A DNA stretch of 64,000 nt from Streptomyces himastatinicus ATCC 53653 (GTDB lineage Bacteria; Actinomycetota; Actinomycetes; Streptomycetales; Streptomycetaceae): positions 10,341,532 through 10,405,531 of the forward strand of contig NZ_GG657754.1 of the NCBI RefSeq assembly GCF_000158915.1, in the 5' to 3' direction. Positions 41,219 through 49,613 of this stretch are shown here, piece after piece (the stretch's first letter is position 1; each line of letters opens with the position of its first letter). The notes beneath the pieces were generated by a model. It did no database searches. It was given only the letters and a program-made list of their open reading frames with translations, and was not told where the DNA came from. A program made the translations under genes and the position numbers.

Positions 41219-42184
41219 TCACATCCGTACCGCCAGCGACAGTGCGAAGCGGCCCGCGGCGTCGGTCCACCAACGCCGCGACTCCAGCCCCGCGGCTGCC
41301 AGTTCGGTCCGCACCTTCTCCTCCCGGAACTTCGCGGACACCTCGGTACGGACCTCCTCCCCGGCCGCGAAGGACACCGCGAGATCCAGCGCGGGGATCT
41401 TCGCGGTGAGGTCCTTGCGCGCGCGCAGCCGCATCTCGATCCACTCCCGCTCGGCGTCCCACACCGCCACGTGGTCGAAGTCCGCGGGGTCGATGTCGGC
41501 GCCCAGTTCCCGGTCGAGGACCCGGAGCACGTTCTTGTTGAACTCCGCGGTGACGCCCTGCGCGTCGTCGTACGCGGCGACGAGCGTGGCCTCGTCCTTG
41601 ACCAGGTCGGTTCCGAGCAGCAGCGCGTCACCCGGCGACAGCAGGGCGCTCACCGAGGCCAGGAACTCCGCCCGCTCCGGCGGCAGCAGATTGCCGATCG
41701 TGCCGCCGAGGAACGCCAGCAGACGCGGCCCCGGGAGGTCGTCGGGCAGCGTGAGCCCGCCGAGGAAGTCGGCGACCAGCGCGTGCACCGTCAGCCCCGG
41801 ATGGTCGGCGAGCAGGGCGTGCCCGGCCAGTTCCAGGGCGCTTTCGCTGACGTCCACCGGAACGTAGGCGTGCAGATCCGGCAGGGCCTCGATCAGATGG
41901 CGGGTCTTCTCGGAGGACCCGGAGCCCAGCTCGATCAGCGTGCGGGCGCCGGTGGCGTCCGCGATCTCCGCCGCGCGCGCGATCAGGATCTCCCGCTCCG
42001 CGCGCGTCGGGTAGTACTCGGGCAGCCGGGTGATCTCCTCGAAGAGTTCGCTGCCCCGGGCGTCGTAGAACCACTTCGGCGGCAGCTGTTTGGGGGTGCG
42101 GGTCAGCCCCTCGGCGACATCGGCGCGCAGGGCCGCGGCCGTGGCGTCGGCGGGCAGGGTGCGGGTGACGGTGAAGGGGCTCAC
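41219..42184 (-). CDS. egtD: L-histidine N-alpha-methyltransferase EgtD (ergothioneine biosynthesis)
   Basis: A 321-residue SAM-dependent methyltransferase that trimethylates histidine to hercynine. Motifs fit the family: PPKWFYDARGSELFEEITRLPEYYP, the SAM loop LIELGSGSSEKTRHLI, PVDVSESAL, FLGGTIGNLLP, and WDAEREWIEMRL with the acidic Glu of the substrate pocket. The GTG start at 42184 overlaps egtC (GTGA). It is the last gene of egtA-egtB-egtC-egtD. Confidence 0.93.
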   Translation of the reverse strand: MSPFTVTRTLPADATAAALRADVAEGLTRTPKQLPPKWFYDARGSELFEEITRLPEYYPTRAEREILIARAAEIADATGARTLIELGSGSSEKTRHLIEALPDLHAYVPVDVSESALELAGHALLADHPGLTVHALVADFLGGLTLPDDLPGPRLLAFLGGTIGNLLPPERAEFLASVSALLSPGDALLLGTDLVKDEATLVAAYDDAQGVTAEFNKNVLRVLDRELGADIDPADFDHVAVWDAEREWIEMRLRARKDLTAKIPALDLAVSFAAGEEVRTEVSAKFREEKVRTELAAAGLESRRWWTDAAGRFALSLAVRM

Positions 42185-42936
42185 GCGGAACCCTCCTTGA
42201 GTGCGGTGAGGAGTACATCGGAGCGGGTGGCGGTGAGCAGCGTGCGGTCGGGGACCTCGGTCCAGCGCGGATCGTCGTCGTACGGCTCGGAGGCGACCAC
42301 GACCGCGCGGTCAGGGCCTGTCAGGTACCAGAGGGTGTCGCCCCAGGCGGTGGCGGCGATCGTCTCCCCGTCCATGAGCAGCAGGTTGAGCCGTGAACCG
42401 GGTGCGGCGGCCGCCACCTCCTCCGTGGTCCGGGCCAGCGCCTCGGCCGGGTCGTGGCCCAGCCGCAGCGCGTGCAGCGTCAGCGCCCAGACGAGCGCCG
42501 AGTCGCAGCGCGCCTCGAGACCGAGCAGATCGGCGGGCGGCAGGGACTCGGCGAGTCCCGCGAGCGTGTGCGGCCAGCCGCTGATGGCCCCGTTGTGGCT
42601 GAACAGCCAGGCGCCGGAGGCGAACGGCGAGGCGCCCGCCTCGCCGTCGGCGCTCGCCACGGTGGCGTCCCGCACCGCCCCCATCAGCGCCCCGGTCCGT
42701 ACCACCCGGGCGAGATCGGCGAACGACAGATCGCCCCAGATGGGCCCGGCACGCCGGTAGCGCGCGGGCACCGGGTCGCCCGGCGCGTACCAGCCGACGC
42801 CGAACCCATCGGCGTTGACGGTGCCGTGCGCCTGCCGCCGCGGTGCCCAGGACTGCGTGAACAGGCTGTGCTCCGGTGCGATGACGACCTCGCCGATGGG
42901 CCGTTCGGGACCCAGGTACGCCAGATGCCTACACAC
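42181..42936 (-). CDS. egtC: Gamma-glutamyl-hercynylcysteine sulfoxide amidohydrolase EgtC
   Basis: A 251-residue Ntn-type glutamine amidotransferase-like hydrolase. The product begins Met-Cys-Arg-His-Leu, so Cys2 becomes the N-terminal nucleophile. This fixes the GTG at 42936 as the start despite a 57-bp gap after egtB. DGFGVGWY, RAGPIWGDLSFADLARV and WLFSHNGAISGW are characteristic. It removes the glutamate from the sulfoxide conjugate. Confidence 0.92.
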   Translation of the reverse strand: MCRHLAYLGPERPIGEVVIAPEHSLFTQSWAPRRQAHGTVNADGFGVGWYAPGDPVPARYRRAGPIWGDLSFADLARVVRTGALMGAVRDATVASADGEAGASPFASGAWLFSHNGAISGWPHTLAGLAESLPPADLLGLEARCDSALVWALTLHALRLGHDPAEALARTTEEVAAAAPGSRLNLLLMDGETIAATAWGDTLWYLTGPDRAVVVASEPYDDDPRWTEVPDRTLLTATRSDVLLTALKEGSA

Positions 42937-42993
42937 CGGCGCCCCCGGTGAGCCCCCGCGCGCCCGTCGTATTCGCTGTCCGCTGTCGCGCGC

Positions 42994-44328
42994 TCATGAG
43001 ACCTCCGCCGGGGACGCGTCGCGGGCAGTGCGGAAGCCCGAGAAGATCTGGCGGCGGATCGGCAGGTCCCAGTTGCGGAACGTGCCGCGGCAGGCGACCG
43101 CGTCCACGGCGAAGGAGCCGCCGCGCAGCACCTTGTACGCGGGCCCGAAGAAGACCTGCGAGTACTCGGGGTACGGGAAGACGGTGAACCCCGGGTAGGG
43201 CAGGAAGTCGCTCGACGTCCACTCCCACACGTCCCCGATGAGCTGGCGTACGCCCAGCGCCGAGGCGCCCTGCGGATAGCTGCCCGCCGGTGCGGGCCGC
43301 AGATGGCGCTGGCCGAGGTTGGCGTGGTCGGGGGTGGGGTCCGCGTCGCCCCACGGATAGCGCCGGGACCGGCCGCTCTCCGGATCGTGGCGGGCGGCCT
43401 TCTCCCACTCCTCCTCGGTGGGCAGCCGCCGCCCGGCCCAGCGCGCGTAGGCATCCGCCTCGTACCAGCTCACATGGAGCACCGGCTCCTCCGGCGGCAC
43501 CGGCTCGGTCACCCCGAAGCTCCGGCGCAGCCACTGGCCGCCCTCGCGCCGCCAGAACAGCGGGGCGCTCAGGCCGTGCTCCTGGATGTGCGCCCAGCCC
43601 TCGGCGGTCCACCACCGGCGCTCGGTGTAGCCGCCGTCGGCGATGAAGTGCGCGTACGCGCCGTTGGTCACCGGGGTGGTGTCGATGAAGAAGGGCGGCA
43701 CCAGCCGGTGGTGGGCGGGGCGCTCGTTGTCCAGCGCCCAGGGCTCGGACGAGGTGCCCATGGTGAACGGGCCGCCCGGGACCAGCACCTCGTCCGGCAG
43801 GGCGCCGCCGGAGGTGTCGGGCGGTGGCGGGGCGGTGAGGGCGGCGGGGCCGCGGCGCAGCTGATGGGTGATGAGCATCGTCTCGTCGTGCTGCTGCTCA
43901 TGCTGCGCGATCATGCCGAACGCGAAGGCCGCGTCGACCAGCGGGGCGCCGCGCAGCTCGGTCCGCTCCAGGATGTCGAGCACCCGGTTGCGTACGTCCG
44001 CGACATAGCCGCGGGCCTCGGCGGGCGCCAGCAGCGGCAGCGTGGGGCGCTTCGCGCGCGGATGCTCGAACGCGTCGTACACCGAGTCGATCTCGGGGCG
44101 CAGGGCGTCCTGTCCGCCGACGGCGCGCAGCAGCCACTGCTCCTCCTGGTTGCCGATGTGCGCCAGGTCCCAGACCAGCGGCGACATCAAGGGGGAGTGC
44201 TGGGCGGTGAGGTCGTTCTCGTCCACGCAGCTGGTGAGGGTGTGGGTGCGGTCGCGCGCGGTACGCAGAACCGTTTCGGCGCGCTGGCGCAGCGCCTCGG
44301 GGTCGAGTGCGGGGCCGGAAGCGGTCAT
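42994..44328 (-). CDS. egtB: Hercynine oxygenase EgtB
   Basis: A 444-residue non-haem iron sulfoxide synthase. The N-terminal DinB-like domain has the first His in LAHIGNQEEQW and the pair in AQHEQQHDET, the facial iron triad. The C-terminal FGE-sulfatase domain runs from FTMGTSSEPW to SGFRTARD (GDVWEWTSSDFLPYPGF, YKVLRGGSF). It couples hercynine and gamma-glutamylcysteine with oxygen. Start at 44328 overlaps the egtA stop (ATGA). Confidence 0.93.
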   Translation of the reverse strand: MTASGPALDPEALRQRAETVLRTARDRTHTLTSCVDENDLTAQHSPLMSPLVWDLAHIGNQEEQWLLRAVGGQDALRPEIDSVYDAFEHPRAKRPTLPLLAPAEARGYVADVRNRVLDILERTELRGAPLVDAAFAFGMIAQHEQQHDETMLITHQLRRGPAALTAPPPPDTSGGALPDEVLVPGGPFTMGTSSEPWALDNERPAHHRLVPPFFIDTTPVTNGAYAHFIADGGYTERRWWTAEGWAHIQEHGLSAPLFWRREGGQWLRRSFGVTEPVPPEEPVLHVSWYEADAYARWAGRRLPTEEEWEKAARHDPESGRSRRYPWGDADPTPDHANLGQRHLRPAPAGSYPQGASALGVRQLIGDVWEWTSSDFLPYPGFTVFPYPEYSQVFFGPAYKVLRGGSFAVDAVACRGTFRNWDLPIRRQIFSGFRTARDASPAEVS

Positions 44329-45590
44329 GACCGTTCCTCCTTCCCGGGAAGGGGGGCGAGCAGATCGTCGGCCGGACATCGGCCGCGGGCGACATAGCGG
44401 TCCGCGAAGTCGGCGACGGCGGATACGACGGCGGGGGAGGCCCCGATCCGGGGCAGCGCCTCCAGCGCCGTGGCGAAGCAGGCCACGGCGGTGTTGCGCA
44501 GCTCGGGGTCGGTCAGGGCGTCACGGGTCGCCGTCATCCACAGCGGATTGCAGGGCGCGGGCCGGGCGCCCGCCGTCTCGGCGAGCGGTTTCACCACGCG
44601 GTAGACGGTCTCCGCGGCCTCGGGGTCGTCGAAGAGCGCCACGGTCACGGCGAGGGGCACGATCCACCCGTCGTCGCCGCTCTGCGCGTCGATCATGCGC
44701 AGCTCGAGGTGGCCGCGGGGGCGGATGGGCGGGAAGAGGGTCGAGACATGGAAGTCGAGGTCGTCCTGGGTGGGCGGCCGCGGCAGTCCGGTGCGGGCCC
44801 ACTGCCGGAAGGTGAGTCCGTCCGGCACCGCCCAGGGCGTGCCGTCGTCCCGGATGGCCATCACGGGCGCGTCCAGCACGTACCCGGTCCAGGCGGTGCG
44901 CGGATCCCTGTCGTCGGGCGGGGCCAGCGTGCGCCCGGGGTCCATCGCCGCCCACAGCGCCTGCCGGGTGGAGCGGAAACCGGTCGGGCGGCCCTCACGC
45001 AGCGGGGAGTTGGCGAACGCGGCGGTCAGTACGGCGCCCAGCAGATGGGCCAGCCGCCAGCGCCGCCCGAGGCCCAGCGGACCGGGCTCCTCCTGTCCGG
45101 CGTCCACGCAGACCTGTACGGAGGCGGTGTTGCACATCATGGAGCGCCCTGCCGGTCCCCGGCGGTTGAAATAGGTCTCCATGGAGTCGTAGCGGGGTGT
45201 GGTGAGGATCCTGCGCGGTGGGCGCCAGGGGTCGTGTCCATGACCGGCGATGGCGAGGCCCAGCTCGGCGAGGAGTGCGCGGACGAGGACCAGATCGGCG
45301 GCGGCGGACTCCACGCATGCGGTGAGGGAGTCGGCCGGGAGGGAGCTGAGCTCCAGCTGGCCGCCGGGTTCGAAGGTGAGCGCGGACGCGAGGCCCAGTC
45401 CGCGCAGTGCGGTGACCGCGGCTTCCAGCCGGGCCGCCTCTATGGGTTGTGCGGGGTCGTGCGGGTCGTACATGAGCCATTCGAGCTCGACGCCGATGCG
45501 TCGCGGAGGACCGGTTTTGAAACAGATGCCGTGGAGTCTGGCCTCCATCTCGGCCTCGTCGATTGCCTTGCTGTCGGGCACAGTCGTCAT
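44325..45590 (-). CDS. egtA: Glutamate-cysteine ligase EgtA
   Basis: A 421-residue GCS2-type ligase making gamma-glutamylcysteine for ergothioneine. RRIGVELEWLMYD, LTFEPGGQLELSSLP, MMCNTASVQVCVDAG and GHLELRMIDAQSGDDGW are ATP/substrate-binding segments of the family. The ATG at 45590 follows a GGACGGGAG ribosome site. First gene of the operon; egtE is not present here, as is common when a general C-S lyase serves. Confidence 0.92.
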   Translation of the reverse strand: MTTVPDSKAIDEAEMEARLHGICFKTGPPRRIGVELEWLMYDPHDPAQPIEAARLEAAVTALRGLGLASALTFEPGGQLELSSLPADSLTACVESAAADLVLVRALLAELGLAIAGHGHDPWRPPRRILTTPRYDSMETYFNRRGPAGRSMMCNTASVQVCVDAGQEEPGPLGLGRRWRLAHLLGAVLTAAFANSPLREGRPTGFRSTRQALWAAMDPGRTLAPPDDRDPRTAWTGYVLDAPVMAIRDDGTPWAVPDGLTFRQWARTGLPRPPTQDDLDFHVSTLFPPIRPRGHLELRMIDAQSGDDGWIVPLAVTVALFDDPEAAETVYRVVKPLAETAGARPAPCNPLWMTATRDALTDPELRNTAVACFATALEALPRIGASPAVVSAVADFADRYVARGRCPADDLLAPLPGKEERS

Positions 45591-45767
45591 CTCCCGTCCC
45601 GTTCCGGCCATCGGATCGCTGCGATAGGAACCGATATGTCGCCGCCTACTCTTGTCCGTCGAGGTTCCGGGCTCAAGGGTGCCTCCAGAGTTGCACAAGA
45701 GTTCACCGCGCGCCGGGCGGGAAGGCAGGATGGCTGAAGCCCCCGCACGAGCCGGTTCCCCTGTTCG

Positions 45768-45784
45768 TACCGACTGGTTAGTAT
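45768..45784. promoter_or_regulatory. Inverted repeat TACCGAC-TG-GTTAGTA overlapping a -10-like TAGTAT
   Basis: Imperfect 7-bp arms (TACCGAC / GTTAGTA) form a TetR-type operator shape, and the right arm contains TAGTAT (45779-45784), a good -10 hexamer. It lies 53 bp before the start of the MDR gene at 45837. It probably controls the MDR-dehydrogenase operon; no TetR gene is in this window. Confidence 0.5.
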
Positions 45785-45836
45785 GTGCGCCCCGAAGGGT
45801 TTCGCGCCCCTACCGAAAGCTTCTGGAGGCCACCGG

Positions 45837-46841
45837 ATGCAGGCATGGCGAGTGCACGACAATGGCGAGCCGCGTGAGGTGATGCGCCTCGACGACGTGC
45901 CCGATCCGGTGGCCGGGCCCGGACAACTGCTCCTGCGGGTCCGGGCCGTCAACGTCAACTTCCCGGACGCCCTGCTGTGCCGCGGCCACTACCAGGTGCG
46001 GCCGGCCATGCCGTTCACCCCGGGCGTCGAGCTGTGCGGCGAGATCGTCGCCCTCGGCGAGGGGGCGCAGGGCGAGGTGGGCGCGCGCGTCCTGGCCACC
46101 CCCACGCTCCCCGCGGGCGGCTTCGCCGAGTACGTGACCGTCGACGCGGCCACCGTGCTGCCGGCACCCGACGCACTGGACGACGCCCAGGCCGCGGCCC
46201 TGCACATCGGCTATCAGACGGGCTGGTTCGGCCTGCACCGCCGGGCCGGGCTGCGGGCCGGGGACACGCTGCTGGTGCACGCCGCCGCGGGCGGCGTCGG
46301 CAGCGCCGCCGTCCAGCTCGGCAAGGCGGCCGGGGCGCGGGTGATCGGTGTCGTCGGCGGCGAGGACAAGGCCCGGGTCGCCCGCGAACTGGGCTGCGAC
46401 GTGGTGCTCGACCGGCGCGGCGACAACATCGTGGGCGCGGTCAAGGAGGCCACCGGCGGACGCGGCGCCGACGTCGTCTACGACCCGGTCGGCGGCGACG
46501 CCTTCGCGCAGTCCGTCAAATGCATCGCCTTCGAGGGCCGGATCGTGGTGGTCGGCTTCGCCAGCGGCGTCGTCCCGCAGGCCGCCCTCAACCACGCCCT
46601 GGTCAAGAATTACGCCATCCTCGGCCTCCACTGGGGCCTCTACAACACCTACGACCCGGCCTCGATCCGAGCGTGTCACGACGAGCTGACCAAGCTCGCC
46701 GCTCAGGGCACCGTCAAACCGCTGGTCAGCGAGCGGGTGCCGATGAGCGGGGCCGCGGACGCCGTCCAGCGCGTCGCCGACGGCGTGACCACCGGGCGCG
46801 TCGTGGTCGTCCCCGGACAGCCCGAGGGAGACGCCCGATGA
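45837..46841 (+). CDS. NADPH:quinone oxidoreductase-like MDR enzyme
   Basis: A 334-residue medium-chain reductase without structural-zinc cysteines. FTPGVELCGEIVALGEG, GYQTGWFGLHRRAGL, the nucleotide loop VHAAAGGVGSAAVQLGKAAGARVIG and YDPVGGDAFAQSVKC define the quinone-reductase branch. The ATG at 45837 has GGAGG nearby. The stop overlaps the next gene (ATGA). It may reduce an enoyl or quinone intermediate of the acyl-CoA pathway encoded beside it. Confidence 0.88.
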   Translation: MQAWRVHDNGEPREVMRLDDVPDPVAGPGQLLLRVRAVNVNFPDALLCRGHYQVRPAMPFTPGVELCGEIVALGEGAQGEVGARVLATPTLPAGGFAEYVTVDAATVLPAPDALDDAQAAALHIGYQTGWFGLHRRAGLRAGDTLLVHAAAGGVGSAAVQLGKAAGARVIGVVGGEDKARVARELGCDVVLDRRGDNIVGAVKEATGGRGADVVYDPVGGDAFAQSVKCIAFEGRIVVVGFASGVVPQAALNHALVKNYAILGLHWGLYNTYDPASIRACHDELTKLAAQGTVKPLVSERVPMSGAADAVQRVADGVTTGRVVVVPGQPEGDAR

Positions 46842-48052
46842 GCACGCCCGAGACCGCCCGGGACACCACCGCCGTGGACGCCGACGGACTGCGCAGCCGC
46901 ACCCGCGCGTTCCTCGAAGCCCACCCCCCGGCCACCACCGACCGCCTGGACTTCCTGCGCGCCCGCTTCGACGCCGGACTCGCCTGGGTGCACTACCCGG
47001 TGGGGCTGGGCGGACTGGACGCCCCCCGCTCGCTCCAGGCCGTCGTGGACGCCGAACTCGAGGCCGCCGGCGCACCCGACAACGACCCCCGCCGCATCGG
47101 CATCGGCCTCGGCATGGCCGCGCCCACCATCCTCGGCTTCGGCTCCGAGGAGCAGCGGCAGCGGCTGCTGCGCCCGCTGTGGACCGGCGAGGAGGTGTGG
47201 TGCCAGCTGTTCAGCGAGCCCGGCGCGGGCTCCGACCTCGCCGCACTCGCCACCCGGGCGGTGCGCGACGGCGACGACTGGGTGGTCGACGGCCAGAAGG
47301 TCTGGACGTCCAGCGCGCACCTCGCCCGCTGGGCCATCCTCATCGCCCGCACCGACCCCGACCTGCCCAAGCACCGCGGCATCACGTACTTCGTCTGCGA
47401 TATGACCGACCCGGGTGTCGAGGTCCGGCCGCTGCGCCAGATCACCGGCGAGGCCGAGTTCAACGAGGTCTTCCTGACCGGCGTGCGCATCCCCGACAGC
47501 CGCCGCCTCGGCGAGATCGGCGAGGGGTGGCGGGTCGCCCAGACGACCCTGATGAACGAGCGCGTCGCCATCGGCGGCGGCCGTGTCCCCCGCGAGGGCG
47601 GCATGATCGGTCTGGTCTCCGAAACCTGGCGCGACCGCCCCGAACTGCGCACCCACGATCTGCACCAGCGGCTGCTGCGGCTGTGGGTGGACGTCGAGGC
47701 CGCCCGGCTCGCGGGCGAGCGGCTGGGCCAGCAGCTCGCCGTCGGACAGCCCGGCCCCGAGGGCTCGGCCATGAAGCTCGCCTTCGCGCGGCTCAACCAG
47801 GAGATCAGCGCCCTGGAGGTCGAACTGCTGGGGGAGGAGGGTCTGCTCTACGACGACTGGACGCTGCGCCGCCCCGAACTGGTCGACTTCACCGGACGCG
47901 AGGCCGGATACCGGTTTCTGCGCGCCAAGGGCAATTCCATCGAGGGCGGCACCTCCGAGGTCCTGCTCAACATCATCGCCGAACGCGTCCTGGGCCTGCC
48001 GCCCGAGCCGCGGACCGACAAGGACGTCCCGTGGAAGGATCTGCCCCGATGA
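46838..48052 (+). CDS. Acyl-CoA dehydrogenase, FadE-type subunit with conserved Glu region
   Basis: 404 residues. FAD region SEPGAGSDLAAL, WTSSAHLARWAILIARTD, and a C-terminal IEGGTSEVLLNIIAERVLG carrying the active-site-type Glu-Gly-Gly-Thr-Ser-Glu. It is shaped like the catalytic subunit of heteromeric acyl-CoA dehydrogenases found in steroid side-chain and related degradation. Start and stop overlap neighbouring genes by four bases each, so it is co-translated with the second subunit. Confidence 0.87.
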   Translation: MSTPETARDTTAVDADGLRSRTRAFLEAHPPATTDRLDFLRARFDAGLAWVHYPVGLGGLDAPRSLQAVVDAELEAAGAPDNDPRRIGIGLGMAAPTILGFGSEEQRQRLLRPLWTGEEVWCQLFSEPGAGSDLAALATRAVRDGDDWVVDGQKVWTSSAHLARWAILIARTDPDLPKHRGITYFVCDMTDPGVEVRPLRQITGEAEFNEVFLTGVRIPDSRRLGEIGEGWRVAQTTLMNERVAIGGGRVPREGGMIGLVSETWRDRPELRTHDLHQRLLRLWVDVEAARLAGERLGQQLAVGQPGPEGSAMKLAFARLNQEISALEVELLGEEGLLYDDWTLRRPELVDFTGREAGYRFLRAKGNSIEGGTSEVLLNIIAERVLGLPPEPRTDKDVPWKDLPR

Positions 48053-49185
48053 GCACCCCGGACCTGCTCTACACCGAGGCCGAGGACGATCTGCGCGCCG
48101 CCGTGCGGTCGCTGCTCACCGACCGCTGCCCGCCCGCCACCGTGCTCTCCGAGGCCGAGAGCGGCCGGGCGCACGACCCCGCGCTGTGGCGCTCGCTGGG
48201 CACCGAGATGGGCACGGCGGGGCTGCTCGTGCCCGACAAGCTCGGCGGACAGGGCGCCACCGCGCGCGAGGCTGCGGTCGTGATGGAGGAACTGGGCCGG
48301 GCCGTCGCCCCCGTGCCGTACCTCACCAGCGCCGTCGTCGCGGTCGGCGCCGTGCTGGGCTGCGACACCGGCGAGGCCGCCGTGGCACGGCTGCTCGGCG
48401 CCCTCGCCGAGGGCCGTACGGTCGGCGCGCTGGCGGTCCCGGCGGCCACCACGCCCGGCGCCGCCGCCCCGGCCGCGACCGTACGGTTGGACGGCGACGG
48501 GACGCTCAGCGGCCGGATCCCCCATGTCGCGGGCGCGGCGGGCGCCGATGTGCTGCTCGTCCCCGCCGACGGGCCGGACGGATACGGCCTGTACGCCGTG
48601 GAGACCACGGAAGCCAGCGTCTCCGTGGAGCCCCTCACCTCGCTCGACCTCACCCGTCCCCTCGCCGCGGTGACCCTCACCGGCGCCCCCGCGCGTCGGC
48701 TCGCCGAGGCCGACCGCGCACAGGCCGCCGTCGTACGGGCGCTGCTGACCGGCGCCGGACTGCTCGCCTCCGAGCAGCTGGGCGTGGCCGAATGGTGTCT
48801 GACCGAGACCGTCCGCCACACCAAGGAACGCCATCAGTTCGGCCGCCCCGTCGGCTCGTTCCAGGCGCTCAAGCACCGCATGGCGGCGCTCTACCTGGAG
48901 CTGGTCTCGGCCCGCGCCACCGCCCGGCACGCCGCCGACGCGCTGGCCGCCGACAGCGCGGACATCCCGGTCGCGGTGGCCGTGGCGCAGGCGTACTGCG
49001 GGCAGGTGGCGGTGCACGCGGCCGAGGAGTGCGTGCAGCTGCACGGCGGCATCGGCATGACCTGGGAGCACCCGGCGCACCTCTACCTCAAGCGGGCCAA
49101 GAGCGCCGAGACCCTGTTCGGCACCCCGGGCCGCCACCGCCAGGCGCTCGCCGACCTGCTGGACCTCCCCGCGCCCACGGGCTGA
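48049..49185 (+). CDS. Acyl-CoA dehydrogenase, partner subunit
   Basis: 378 residues, coupled to the preceding subunit by ATGA. KLGGQGATAREAAVVMEELGR, ERHQFGRPVGSFQALKHRMAAL and CVQLHGGIGMTWEHPAHLYLKRAK are typical. It lacks the GEGTxE-type active-site segment of catalytic subunits and its middle FAD domain is degenerate, as in the non-catalytic chain of alpha2-beta2 FadE complexes of actinobacteria. A strong hairpin terminator follows at 49204-49244. Confidence 0.85.
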   Translation: MSTPDLLYTEAEDDLRAAVRSLLTDRCPPATVLSEAESGRAHDPALWRSLGTEMGTAGLLVPDKLGGQGATAREAAVVMEELGRAVAPVPYLTSAVVAVGAVLGCDTGEAAVARLLGALAEGRTVGALAVPAATTPGAAAPAATVRLDGDGTLSGRIPHVAGAAGADVLLVPADGPDGYGLYAVETTEASVSVEPLTSLDLTRPLAAVTLTGAPARRLAEADRAQAAVVRALLTGAGLLASEQLGVAEWCLTETVRHTKERHQFGRPVGSFQALKHRMAALYLELVSARATARHAADALAADSADIPVAVAVAQAYCGQVAVHAAEECVQLHGGIGMTWEHPAHLYLKRAKSAETLFGTPGRHRQALADLLDLPAPTG

Positions 49186-49203
49186 CCGGCACCACGGGCT
49201 GAT

Positions 49204-49244
49204 GCCCGGTGAATCCGCCCCGCTGCCGGGCGGATTCACCGGGC
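49204..49244 (+). terminator. 17-bp perfect hairpin after the dehydrogenase operon
   Basis: Left arm 49204-49220 and right arm 49228-49244 are perfectly complementary, with a 7-base loop. No U-tract follows, as is usual for streptomycete terminators. It sits 18 bp after the dehydrogenase stop. Confidence 0.8.
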
Positions 49245-49377
49245 GCCGCGGTCACCCCAGAGATCGAACGGGAGATCGGCACTCGTGTGGAGTACCCGCT
49301 TCGAGGGGATTCAGGGCGATTCTGGGCCACACTGACGGCCGGATCCCGATCCCCTGAAGCGGCCCAGGAGGCTCCCC

Positions 49378-49572
49378 ATGGCCATTTCGATCTCCGTGGT
49401 CCTGCTCCTGCTGATCCTCGCGGTGGTCTTCCTGCGCAGCGGCGGGTTGCGCGTCTCGCATGCCCTGGTCTGCGTCACGCTGGGCTTCTACCTGGCGAGC
49501 AGCAGCATCGCGCCGACCATCTCCGAGGGCCTGTCCGCGACCGCGGACGTGGTCAGCAGCGTCCGCCCCTGA
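49378..49572 (+). CDS. Small membrane protein (64 residues)
   Basis: It starts at an ATG preceded by CAGGAGG. Two hydrophobic stretches are visible (about 4-20 and 28-45: ISVVLLLLILAVVFL and HALVCVTLGFYLASS), separated by a short basic loop, then a polar tail. No known function. A similar type of short protein is common in streptomycetes. It is convergent with the encapsulin genes, ending 41 bp from the first. The ribosome site and Streptomyces-type codon use favour it being real. Confidence 0.7.
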   Translation: MAISISVVLLLLILAVVFLRSGGLRVSHALVCVTLGFYLASSSIAPTISEGLSATADVVSSVRP

Positions 49573-49613
49573 CCGGCGCCTACGGCCGCGGTTCTCAAGA
49601 TCCCGGCAACCGC

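Noticed and set aside
42937..42997. A 22-codon frame (ATG at 42997) overlapping the egtB stop and ending just before egtC
   Set aside because: It has no conserved features; EgtC requires Cys directly after the initiator Met, fixing the GTG at 42936. The mini-frame could at most aid coupling.
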